A stretch of DNA of 6,031 nucleotides from Desulfobacteraceae bacterium (GCA_011390435.1 JAABSK010000177.1:1-6031), one strand, 5' to 3'. Numbered from the stretch's first letter, positions 1 through 5,577 are shown. A program made the numbers and translations. Notes: a model not told the origin generated them from the sequence alone.

Positions 1-61
1 AGGCCATTTCCAGAAAGTTCAGGGAATGATCATTTAAAAAATCAAGGGGTGCTGTTGTCAT
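1..61 (-). CDS. N-terminal fragment of a leftward gene, possibly a NifU-like Fe-S scaffold protein
   Basis: Reading leftward from an ATG at 61-59, the frame stays open to the window edge for 20 codons and begins MTTAPLDFLNDHSLNFLEMA. The pattern of a short leader, then FLNDHS and FLEMA, resembles from memory the start of NifU-N-like iron-sulfur scaffold proteins of Desulfobacterota. The diagnostic part (GDC/CGD motif with metal-binding cysteines) would lie outside the window, so this identity is tentative. A purine-rich stretch (complement of 72-80, GAGAGAGA-like) about 10 nt upstream could serve as a poor ribosome site. The gene would be divergent from the DUF362 gene and share the 62-204 control region. 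Twenty open codons alone do not prove a gene; the protein-like composition and divergent placement support it. Confidence 0.4.
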   Translation of the reverse strand, partial: MTTAPLDFLNDHSLNFLEMA

Positions 62-135
62 GTGATATATCTGTCTCTCTCTTGTGGGTTCGTGTCTGGC
101 GGGCATCATATCAAGAATTCCGCGAAAGGAAAAGA

Positions 136-164
136 TTGAATTTTCCCCTGTAATGCCCTATCGT
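136..164 (+). promoter_or_regulatory. Candidate sigma70-type promoter of the DUF362 gene
   Basis: TTGAAT at 136-141 and TATCGT at 159-164 are separated by 17 nt. The -35 matches the consensus at five of six positions and the -10 at four of six. Transcription would start near 171, giving a leader of about 35 nt that includes the ribosome site at 194-200. An inverted repeat, ATTGAATT (135-142) and AATTCAAT (168-175), brackets the element. This was found by eye; the -10 is weak. Confidence 0.35.
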
Positions 165-193
165 ATGAATTCAATGCAAACACACATCCGTTC

Positions 194-200
194 AGGAGGA
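194..200 (+). promoter_or_regulatory. Ribosome binding site of the DUF362 gene
   Basis: AGGAGGA is a near-perfect Shine-Dalgarno sequence and ends 4 nt before the ATG at 205. It fixes the start of the DUF362 gene and argues against a competing frame that begins at 84. Confidence 0.85.
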
Positions 201-204
201 ACAC

Positions 205-1338
205 ATGACTGCAGATGTATTTTTCATGGATTTAAATGCCACCGCAAAAGAAAATCTTCCGGACAAACTGGCCCGGCTGATTCAAAAAGCAGGCATCAAA
301 AACATTTTAAAAAAAGAGGATCTGACCGCCATCAAAATCCATTTTGGCGAACAGGGAAACACCGCTTATATCCGGCCTGTCTTTATCCGGAAAATCATCG
401 AAGTTGCCAAACAGTGCGGCGGCAGTCCGTTTTTAACCGATGCCAATACATTGTATGTGGGCACCCGGTCCAATGCGGTATCCCATATCCACACCGCCAT
501 TGAAAACGGTTTTTCCTATTCCTCAATGGCTGGCACACCGATTGTCATTGCCGATGGCCTGACCGGGAAATGTGAAACCCCTGTTGCCGTCAATCAGAAA
601 AACTGTGACCAGGTGTATATCGGCGCTGAAATCATCGAGGCTGATGCATTGATTTCAGTGGCTCATTTCAAGGGCCATGAATTATCCGGATTCGGGGGAA
701 CCTTAAAGAATGTCGGAATGGGCAGTGCGTCCCGGAGGGGAAAACTGGATCAGCATTCCAATGTCAGTCCGAAAATCAAACGGAAAAGCTGCATCGGATG
801 CGGCGAATGCGCCAGACACTGTCCGGGTGAAGCCATTTTTCTGGAAGAAAAAAAAGCCTATATTGACGCGAAAAAATGCATTGGGTGCGCAGAATGTATT
901 GTCCGGTGCCCTACAGCATCCATCAGTGTCAACTGGAACCAGACGGTTCCCGTGTTTCTTGAAAAAATGATGGAATACACCCTTGGCGTGCTCAAGGACA
1001 AACAGGACAAATCTTTTTTTATCAATTTTATAACGGATATTTCACCCAAATGTGACTGTCTGCCCTATAGTGAATCCCCGATTGTCAACAGCGTTGGTGT
1101 GCTGGCATCCACAGATCCGGTGGCCATTGATCAGGCCAGTGCCGATCTGGTCAACGGGCAGCAGGGGCTGAGTGGAACCGTCCTGAAAACCAATCTTGAA
1201 CCGGGGCAGGACAAGTTCAAAGGGCTTTATCCATCTGTGGACTGGGAATACCAGCTTGAATACGCCCAGAAGATCGGACTGGGAACCCGGGAATACCGCC
1301 TGATCAAACTCAAGACCTTGTCCTATCGAACCACCTGA
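205..1338 (+). CDS. DUF362 domain protein with two [4Fe-4S] ferredoxin motifs
   Basis: This 377-residue protein has the standard layout of DUF362 proteins carrying an inserted ferredoxin domain. The N-terminal half includes the family stretch KIHFGEQGNTAYIRP (44-58) and a segment around AHFKGHELSGFGGTLKNVGMG (153-173). A bacterial 2x[4Fe-4S] ferredoxin module follows, with cysteines 196/199/202/206 (CxxCxxCxxxCP) and 225/228/231/235 (same spacing). The C-terminal part contains PKCDCLPYSE (281-290) and STDPVAIDQASADLV (302-316), also typical of the family. There is no signal peptide or membrane segment, so it is probably cytoplasmic. Biochemical functions of DUF362 proteins are largely unassigned; the clusters imply electron transfer or Fe-S-linked redox work. 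All eight cluster cysteines are present and the length is normal. It is apparently monocistronic, with a strong RBS upstream and a hairpin just after its TGA. The family call is confident; the role is unknown. Confidence 0.93.
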   Translation: MTADVFFMDLNATAKENLPDKLARLIQKAGIKNILKKEDLTAIKIHFGEQGNTAYIRPVFIRKIIEVAKQCGGSPFLTDANTLYVGTRSNAVSHIHTAIENGFSYSSMAGTPIVIADGLTGKCETPVAVNQKNCDQVYIGAEIIEADALISVAHFKGHELSGFGGTLKNVGMGSASRRGKLDQHSNVSPKIKRKSCIGCGECARHCPGEAIFLEEKKAYIDAKKCIGCAECIVRCPTASISVNWNQTVPVFLEKMMEYTLGVLKDKQDKSFFINFITDISPKCDCLPYSESPIVNSVGVLASTDPVAIDQASADLVNGQQGLSGTVLKTNLEPGQDKFKGLYPSVDWEYQLEYAQKIGLGTREYRLIKLKTLSYRTT

Positions 1339-1345
1339 TGATACA

Positions 1346-1380
1346 GCCGGTGGGGGGATCTCGCAGGATCCCCCACCGGC
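1346..1380. terminator. Hairpin between convergent genes, probable bidirectional terminator without a U-tract
   Basis: GCCGGTGGGGG (1346-1356) pairs perfectly with CCCCCACCGGC (1370-1380). With G1357 bulged, ATC (1358-1360) can also pair with GAT (1367-1369), leaving a 6-nt loop. The very GC-rich stem sits in the 49-nt gap between two genes that end facing each other (stops at 1338 and 1388). Neither strand has a run of T after the stem, so it is not a canonical intrinsic terminator. It may act with Rho, block read-through between the converging genes, or protect mRNA 3' ends. Confidence 0.6.
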
Positions 1381-1387
1381 ACAGCGT

Positions 1388-1855
1388 TCATGGGTCAGCA
1401 GTCAGAATATCACAGGTCTGGCCATTGACAGTGAGCACCATGTGCCCATCATCCTGTTCAGTAATAAACCGTGCCAGCTTCAACATGGCTTTGGGAGTGA
1501 ATTTGATCAAATGCTCAGGGGTTTTTAAATAGAGATTGTCTGAACGGATCAACAGATCGCCTCCATGGATCGATATGGTCTGGTGAATATTCAATACCAG
1601 CTCTACGGTTTCGCCAATTCTGACATCCACGGCAAACACAGCGGTTTCCACATAGGGGAAATACACTTTTTCATCGAACTCATCCGTTGACTGATACACA
1701 TAATAACCGTGGTCATCTTTCCGAATCGATGCGTTGAAATACCGGATCACCTTAGGGTGTTCAAATTTCCCATGCTCGTTGTGCCAGATACCGTTTTGAT
1801 CCATCCAGAAAACCGCATCTTCTCTGGGAACACAAATCTGTTTTTTATCGCCCAT
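1388..1855 (-). CDS. Small conserved soluble protein, DUF1285-like, last gene of the Na+ pump operon
   Basis: This 155-residue protein has no signal peptide, membrane segment or cysteine motif (Cys8 and Cys148 only). It reads as mostly beta-strand. Segments FWMDQNGIWHNEHGKFEHP (16-34), RYFNASIRKDDHGYYVY (38-54) and KVYFPYVETAVFAVDV (63-78) follow the order seen in DUF1285 proteins: a 'D..G.W...G....P' start, a 'dGyyv' turn, then 'EKv...ve...F.avdv'. I make this match from memory and it is distant. The function is unknown. The ATG at 1855 follows AAAGGG (complement of 1864-1869) with an 8-nt gap. The gene starts 26 nt after the stop of the OadB gene, so the two are almost certainly co-transcribed. 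A role linked to the sodium pump is an inference from position only. A transporter label would be unsupported, since no stretch is hydrophobic enough to span a membrane. Confidence 0.8.
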   Translation of the reverse strand: MGDKKQICVPREDAVFWMDQNGIWHNEHGKFEHPKVIRYFNASIRKDDHGYYVYQSTDEFDEKVYFPYVETAVFAVDVRIGETVELVLNIHQTISIHGGDLLIRSDNLYLKTPEHLIKFTPKAMLKLARFITEQDDGHMVLTVNGQTCDILTADP

Positions 1856-1881
1856 GGCTTCTACCCTTTACGTACAGCGGT

Positions 1882-3009
1882 TCACGCCATCAGGCTCCAC
1901 AATACACCAGCGGCAATGGCAGAGCCAATCACACCGGAAACATTCGGCGCCATGGCATGCATCAGCAGATAGTTGCTCGGATCTTCCTGCTGGCCCACAA
2001 CATGAACCACCCGGGCTGAATCCGGCACAGCAGATACGCCGGCCGCCCCAATCAATGGATTGATCTTGGTTTTCAAAAACAGGTTCATGATCTTGGCAAA
2101 GGTCACACCGCAGGCGGTCGCAATACCAAATGAAACCGCACCAAGGATGAAGATTTTAACCGAAGCTGCAGTGAGAAACACATCACCCTGCGTACTGGCA
2201 CCAACAGTGACTCCCAGCAGAATGGTGGCAATATCAATCAAAGAGGTTCGTGCTGTCTGGGCAAGACGTTCCGTCACAATGGCTTCTTTGAGCACATTGC
2301 CAAAACACAGCATTCCCAGCAGCGGCAGAGCAGCCGGTGCCAGAAAACAACACAGGATAAACGCCACAATGGGAAATACCATTTTTTCGCGTTTGGAAAC
2401 TTCCCTGGGTTCTTCCATCCGGATCAGACGCTCTTTACGGGTGGTCAGCAGTTTCATAATCGGGGGCTGAATCACCGGTACCAGTGCCATATAGGAGTAA
2501 GCGGCTACCGCAATGGGGCCGATCAACTGGGGTGCCAGCTTTGCCGTCAGAAAGATGGCGGTCGGCCCGTCAGCACCGCCGATAATACCGATGGAAGAGG
2601 CCTCATTGGGCTCAAACCCCAGGGCCAGCGCTCCGAGAAACGTGATAAAAATCCCGGCCTGGGCAGCTGCCCCTAAAAGCATGAGCACCGGTCGGGCCAG
2701 AAGGGTTGAAAAATCTGTCATCGCGCCGATACCCAGAAAAACCAGCGGGGGATAAATCCCCTGGGTGACTCCGAAATACAGGTAGTGCAGCACAGAATTG
2801 CTTTCATAGATGCCCAGGCCCAGGCCCTTGAAAATGGGAATATTTCCAATGAGCATGCCAAAGCCGATGGGAACCAGCAGCAGCGGTTCATAATCTTTTG
2901 AAATGCCCAGATAAATAAACACCGATCCGATGAGGATCATAATAATGTTGCGATAATCCCACAGATAAAACCCTGTGTTCTGATAGAACTCTATAAAAAG
3001 TGCATCCAT
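1882..3009 (-). CDS. oadB: Na+-translocating decarboxylase beta subunit (OadB/GcdB/MmdB family)
   Basis: This is the integral membrane ion-channel subunit of a biotin-dependent decarboxylase. It decarboxylates carboxybiotin in the cytoplasmic membrane and exports Na+. The 375-residue protein is hydrophobic throughout, with multiple membrane segments. It carries the invariant SIGIIGGADGPTAIF region (139-153), whose D147 corresponds to the Na+-site aspartate known in Klebsiella OadB (D203). The C-terminal hallmark starts NPLIGAAGVSAVP (317-329), continues through ARVVHVVGQ and ends at HAMAPNVSGVIGSAIAAGV (351-369). N317 and S326 match the other conserved Na+-site residues. Length is usual for the family. 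The ATG at 3009 follows AGGA/GAGG-rich sequence (complement of about 3011-3024). The gene lies 37 nt after the gamma subunit gene. The sequence alone cannot say whether the substrate is oxaloacetate, methylmalonyl-CoA, glutaconyl-CoA or another acid, because that is set by the alpha subunit, which is absent here. Confidence 0.96.
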   Translation of the reverse strand: MDALFIEFYQNTGFYLWDYRNIIMILIGSVFIYLGISKDYEPLLLVPIGFGMLIGNIPIFKGLGLGIYESNSVLHYLYFGVTQGIYPPLVFLGIGAMTDFSTLLARPVLMLLGAAAQAGIFITFLGALALGFEPNEASSIGIIGGADGPTAIFLTAKLAPQLIGPIAVAAYSYMALVPVIQPPIMKLLTTRKERLIRMEEPREVSKREKMVFPIVAFILCCFLAPAALPLLGMLCFGNVLKEAIVTERLAQTARTSLIDIATILLGVTVGASTQGDVFLTAASVKIFILGAVSFGIATACGVTFAKIMNLFLKTKINPLIGAAGVSAVPDSARVVHVVGQQEDPSNYLLMHAMAPNVSGVIGSAIAAGVLWSLMA

Positions 3010-3046
3010 ATCCTTTTTTTCCTCTTACGTGTCAAATGATTCCGGA

Positions 3047-3496
3047 TCAGTTCTGCTTTGAGATGGCGTGATCAAATGTGTCTGTTTTCCATGTGAAATA
3101 TCCTGCATCGTCAGGCACAATAATCTGTTGTTTCAGCAGAATGTTTAAATGCGCATACGGGTCAGCCACGCCGCTGACACTGGCCAGGCTGAGCAGTTTC
3201 GGCAACGAAAAGGGATCTTTTTGTGTCCGTACAAGCAGAGCAAACTGTTTGAGCACTTCCTTCTGGCTGCTGGTCAATGCAGGGCCTGTCTCTTCTGCCG
3301 GTTCCGGATCAGCAACATCCTTTTTTTTCCGCGTCAAAAAGGTCTTGATCTTTGATGGATCTTCCCAGACTGCCAGTACCTTGTGAAGCTGTGAAATCAC
3401 CAGGGACAATGAAACAAGACCGGTAAAGACAATGGTGACACCAACGATGGAAATGGCCCATCCGTTGTGGGCGTTGATCGCTTCTATTCCGTACAC
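3047..3496 (-). CDS. oadG: OadG-like gamma subunit of the Na+ pump with a C-terminal winged-helix-like extension
   Basis: The 149-residue protein has the OadG plan at its N-terminus: a short periplasmic lead (MYGIEAINAHNGW), one membrane helix (about 14-36, AISIVGVTIVFTGLVSLSLVIS), a basic stop-transfer stretch (RKKK, 56-59) and an acidic Pro/Ala/Glu linker (61-74). In the family this subunit anchors the complex and joins the alpha subunit to beta. Residues 75-149 form a folded-looking cytoplasmic domain: a helix (SSQKEVLKQFALLVRT), then FSLPKLLSLASV, DPYAHLNILLKQQIIV and a hairpin-like DDAGYFTW. That order suggests a winged-helix-type fold. Classical Klebsiella OadG is shorter and ends in a His-rich tail, which is missing here. 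The start codon is GTG at 3496-3494, fixed by AGGAGG 8 nt upstream. The gene follows the CNB-fold gene by 12 nt and precedes oadB. Confidence 0.85.
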   Translation of the reverse strand: MYGIEAINAHNGWAISIVGVTIVFTGLVSLSLVISQLHKVLAVWEDPSKIKTFLTRKKKDVADPEPAEETGPALTSSQKEVLKQFALLVRTQKDPFSLPKLLSLASVSGVADPYAHLNILLKQQIIVPDDAGYFTWKTDTFDHAISKQN

Positions 3497-3504
3497 GTGA
3501 TTGA

Positions 3505-3510
3505 CCTCCT
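3505..3510 (-). promoter_or_regulatory. Ribosome binding site that sets the GTG start of oadG
   Basis: On the minus strand AGGAGG lies 8 nt before the GTG at 3496 and overlaps the TAG stop (3511-3509) of the upstream CNB-fold gene. This perfect Shine-Dalgarno supports a GTG start and suggests translational coupling between the two genes. Confidence 0.85.
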
Positions 3511-3961
3511 ATGAATAGTGTTGCCAGAGACACGCGTCTTCACGGCTCTTTGCAAAAGGCACCCTGGCGTCAAGATACTCCTGCCAGGCTTCCATGATCG
3601 TGGCTGCCGCATCTGTGTCTTCTTGAATCATCTCTAAAAATTTCTGACGGGGAACCGCATGAACACACCCTTTTTCAAGGACACTCAGCGTGGATTGATA
3701 CACGCCTTTGACTGACAGCAGTTCCAGGCCGATGAAATCTCCAGGGGTATCCAGAACCGCTGCTTTCCCCTCGTCCATTGCCAGCAGCAGCCGGCCCTTT
3801 TCCAGCAGAAAGAAGGTGTGGGCTGTATCACCGGCTGTGGCAAGGATATCTCCCGGATGAATTTCCCAGGCATCAAAAAGCGCTGCCAGTGTTCCGGCTG
3901 ACGCATCATCCAGTTGTGCAAAGACGTTTGATTGTTTTAAAATATTCAACATATCACTCAT
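3509..3961 (-). CDS. Stand-alone cyclic-nucleotide-binding-fold protein, first gene of the Na+ pump operon
   Basis: This 150-residue protein is a single Crp/FNR-type sensor domain. A short helical start with SNVFAQLDDASAGTLAALF (11-29) is followed by the beta-roll: IHPGDILATAGD (34-45), FFLLEKGRLLLAM (50-62), PGDFIGLELLS (73-83) and VHAVPRQKFLEMI (100-112). About 37 mostly helical residues follow, with no DNA-binding helix-turn-helix, so it is not a complete CRP/FNR regulator. The phosphate-binding cassette is degenerate: the Glu after the conserved Gly is L79 (GLELLS rather than GEL), and the Arg expected in PRSAT-like motifs falls at Tyr88/Gln89. It probably does not bind cAMP in the classical way. 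It heads the operon with oadG and oadB, so it may be a sensor or assembly partner of the pump; that is inference. The ATG at 3961 is preceded by GGGGA with about 5 nt spacing. Confidence 0.88.
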   Translation of the reverse strand: MSDMLNILKQSNVFAQLDDASAGTLAALFDAWEIHPGDILATAGDTAHTFFLLEKGRLLLAMDEGKAAVLDTPGDFIGLELLSVKGVYQSTLSVLEKGCVHAVPRQKFLEMIQEDTDAAATIMEAWQEYLDARVPFAKSREDACLWQHYS

Positions 3962-4014
3962 GATTTCCCCACAATATGAACCATTATTTTACAAAAGGAT
4001 TTATTCAAGCATAT

Positions 4015-4051
4015 TTTATACGCCCTGTCGATAAAAAAAATCCGTTTTATC
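4015..4051 (-). promoter_or_regulatory. Candidate promoter and operator-like dyad of the CNB-oadG-oadB operon
   Basis: On the minus strand TATAAA (complement of 4015-4020) is a five-of-six -10 box, but the region 16-18 nt upstream has no -35 resembling TTGACA. Instead a perfect inverted repeat, GATAAAA (4030-4036) and TTTTATC (4045-4051) with an 8-nt spacer, centres about 33 nt before the expected start near 4008. That placement fits either a repressor site over the -35 or an activator that replaces it. The repeat is very A/T-rich, so chance is a real alternative. Confidence 0.3.
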
Positions 4052-4053
4052 AT

Positions 4054-4083
4054 GAATCTGGCTTCAGTTGGTGAGGCAGATTC
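4054..4083. repeat. Perfect 7-bp inverted repeat in the divergent control region
   Basis: GAATCTG (4054-4060) and CAGATTC (4077-4083) are exact inverted copies separated by 16 nt. The dyad lies between the leftward pump operon and the rightward BMP gene, about 60 bp upstream of the inferred leftward start and about 90 bp upstream of the rightward one. It could be a regulator site serving either side, or a stem with a large loop if transcribed. No known regulator consensus is recognised. Confidence 0.35.
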
Positions 4084-4121
4084 CTGAACAGGACACCCCT
4101 TAATTTTACGGATCATTCTTG

Positions 4122-4151
4122 TTGACGTGACAGCCGGAAATATCGTATTAT
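4122..4151 (+). promoter_or_regulatory. Sigma70-type promoter of the BMP lipoprotein gene
   Basis: TTGACG (4122-4127) and TATTAT (4146-4151) each match consensus at five of six positions and are 18 nt apart. Transcription would begin near 4158, leaving a leader of about 44 nt before the ATG at 4202. That is too short for a purine-type riboswitch. An in-frame ATG at 4127 overlaps the -35 box and so lies upstream of the transcript. Confidence 0.65.
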
Positions 4152-4190
4152 CCCTAAAATTTTGCCATTATCAATACTTGATGAATCAAA

Positions 4191-4195
4191 AGGAG
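4191..4195 (+). promoter_or_regulatory. Ribosome binding site that sets the BMP lipoprotein start
   Basis: AGGAG lies 6 nt before ATG 4202. It supports that start over the in-frame ATGs at 4127 and 4181, and places the lipoprotein signal peptide exactly at the N-terminus. Confidence 0.85.
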
Positions 4196-4201
4196 CCCGA
4201 G

Positions 4202-5509
4202 ATGAAAAAAATGGTTGCACGTGTATCATGGGGCCTGTTCTTTCTGGCCTCACTGCTGATCTTTTCCTGCGGTCAGCAGTCCCAGGAACAGACAGATGTT
4301 AGTGCGCTCAAGGAACAGGTTGAGGCATTGTCCCAGAAAGTGGATGCCCTGTCTGAAAAGCTGTCTGCAATGACAGACGATGTGTCCGGCAGCCAGGATG
4401 CTGCCATGGAAGCCACCCAGGCCCCGGCGGACAAACTCAAGGCCGGATTCGTTTATGTCGGCCCTGTGGGAGACTATGGCTGGTCCCATGCCCATGACCT
4501 GGGGCGGCAATATGCAGAAAAGAAATTACCCTGGCTGGAAACTGTTTATGTTGAATCGGTTGCTGAATCCGACAGCGCGAGAATCATTGACCGCCTGATC
4601 CAGCAGCAGAAATGCGATGTGGTCTTTACCACCAGCTTTGGATACATGGAAGATACGGTTGCTGCAGGCACCCGGTATCCAGACAAACTGTTCATGCACT
4701 GTTCAGGGTTTAAACGCTCTGATAATGTGGGCACTTACTTTGGGGATCTCTACCAGATGTATTATTTAAACGGTCTCATGGCCGGTGCATTGACCAAAAC
4801 CGATAAAATCGGTTATGTGGCTGCCTTTCCCATCCCGGAACTGATCCGCCATATTGATGCGTTTGCCCTGGGCATCAAGGCTGCCAATCCCACTGCCCGG
4901 CTGCATGTGAAGTGGATCTATGCCTGGTATGGGCCAGATAAGGCAAGAGAAGCTGCAGAAGCCTTGATTGCCGAAGGATGTGATGCCCTGGCCTTTACCG
5001 AGGACACCCCTGCAGTGGTCGAGGTGGGACAGAGCCATGCTGAAAAAGGAAAACAGATCTACACCTTCAGCCACTATTCAGCCATGCAGCCCTATGGTGA
5101 AGATTCCGTGGTTTCCGGCCAGCTCATGAACTGGGGCGGCATGTATGTCCAGATTCTTGAAGATATCCACAATAATACCTGGACCAACGAAGATCTCTGG
5201 TGGCTGGCCAAGGAAAATGCCGCCATTCTCGGTGGAAACGAAACCCAGGCGATTAACCCGAAATTCGAAGATGACCTGAAAGCCGCCATGATCGAAACAG
5301 AGGAATTCGGCACCATCTCTGCTTATGACCTGGTGATGATGCGCTATGAACAGATGAAGCAGGGGGTGGATGTGTTTGACCCCTTCACCGGACCGATCAC
5401 AGACAATCAGGGCAACCTGAAAATTCCGGAAGGAGAAACCGCTTCCAAGGAAGACCTGCTGTCGATTATGTATTATGTGGACAATGTAGAAGGTTCCATC
5501 CCCAAATAA
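4202..5509 (+). CDS. BMP-family ABC transporter substrate-binding lipoprotein with coiled-coil stalk
   Basis: Read from ATG 4202, the product has 435 residues. It opens with a lipoprotein signal peptide: MKKM, a hydrophobic core (8-21), then the lipobox-like IFSC with the lipidated C23. Residues 33-57 form a clean heptad array with hydrophobic residues at L36, V40, L43, V47, L50, L54 and M57, so a short coiled coil resembling Lpp sits between the anchor and the binding domain. The BMP domain begins near KLKAGFVYVGPVGDYGWSHAHD (78-99), a family hallmark. Further typical stretches are TSFGYMEDT, KIGYVAAFPIPELIRHIDAFALG and an AWYGPDKAREAAEALIAEG-like segment. Characterised BMP proteins (such as PnrA) bind purine nucleosides, and other members bind other small molecules; the ligand here is not determined by what I see. 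It acts outside the cytoplasmic membrane, delivering solute to the permease/ATPase encoded downstream. An upstream in-frame ATG at 4127 would bury the signal peptide and is rejected. Confidence 0.94.
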   Translation: MKKMVARVSWGLFFLASLLIFSCGQQSQEQTDVSALKEQVEALSQKVDALSEKLSAMTDDVSGSQDAAMEATQAPADKLKAGFVYVGPVGDYGWSHAHDLGRQYAEKKLPWLETVYVESVAESDSARIIDRLIQQQKCDVVFTTSFGYMEDTVAAGTRYPDKLFMHCSGFKRSDNVGTYFGDLYQMYYLNGLMAGALTKTDKIGYVAAFPIPELIRHIDAFALGIKAANPTARLHVKWIYAWYGPDKAREAAEALIAEGCDALAFTEDTPAVVEVGQSHAEKGKQIYTFSHYSAMQPYGEDSVVSGQLMNWGGMYVQILEDIHNNTWTNEDLWWLAKENAAILGGNETQAINPKFEDDLKAAMIETEEFGTISAYDLVMMRYEQMKQGVDVFDPFTGPITDNQGNLKIPEGETASKEDLLSIMYYVDNVEGSIPK

Positions 5510-5524
5510 CTGAAATCCTGCATC

Positions 5525-5564
5525 AACAGAAAAGCCGGGACATGTTTTTCCCGGCTTTTCTGTT
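5525..5564. terminator. Strong bidirectional intrinsic terminator between the binding protein and ATPase genes
   Basis: AACAGAAAAGCCGGGA (5525-5540) and TCCCGGCTTTTCTGTT (5549-5564) are perfect 16-bp inverted copies around an 8-nt loop. The GC-rich core GCCGGGA/TCCCGGC is followed by TTTTCTGTT rightward, and leftward by the mirrored tract. The hairpin starts 15 nt after the BMP stop and ends 13 nt before the ATPase start. In this position it likely trims most transcripts after the binding protein, giving high binding protein and lower transporter levels, as is common in ABC importer operons. Confidence 0.88.
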
Positions 5565-5577
5565 AAAAAGACCTGCC

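Noticed and set aside
84..503. 139-codon plus-strand open frame starting upstream of the DUF362 gene
   Set aside because: It overlaps the DUF362 gene in another frame, has low-complexity basic composition (many Arg, His, Cys, Ser) and no ribosome site, while the DUF362 frame has a perfect RBS and family motifs.
2060..2755. Plus-strand open frames across the oadB region
   Set aside because: They are antisense shadows of a strongly conserved membrane protein, with Arg/Ser/Pro-rich translations and no family resemblance.
4127..4201. Upstream in-frame extension of the BMP lipoprotein (ATG at 4127 or 4181)
   Set aside because: ATG 4127 overlaps the -35 box of the promoter, and both starts would place the lipoprotein signal peptide internally. 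ATG 4202 has AGGAG at the right distance.
4152..4201. Riboswitch upstream of the BMP gene
   Set aside because: The inferred leader is only about 44 nt and shows no purine-riboswitch three-way junction or other recognised aptamer.
3962..4201. CRP/FNR-type operator (TGTGA-N6-TCACA or TTGAT-N4-ATCAA)
   Set aside because: Neither palindrome occurs in the region; the two dyads present have different half-sites.
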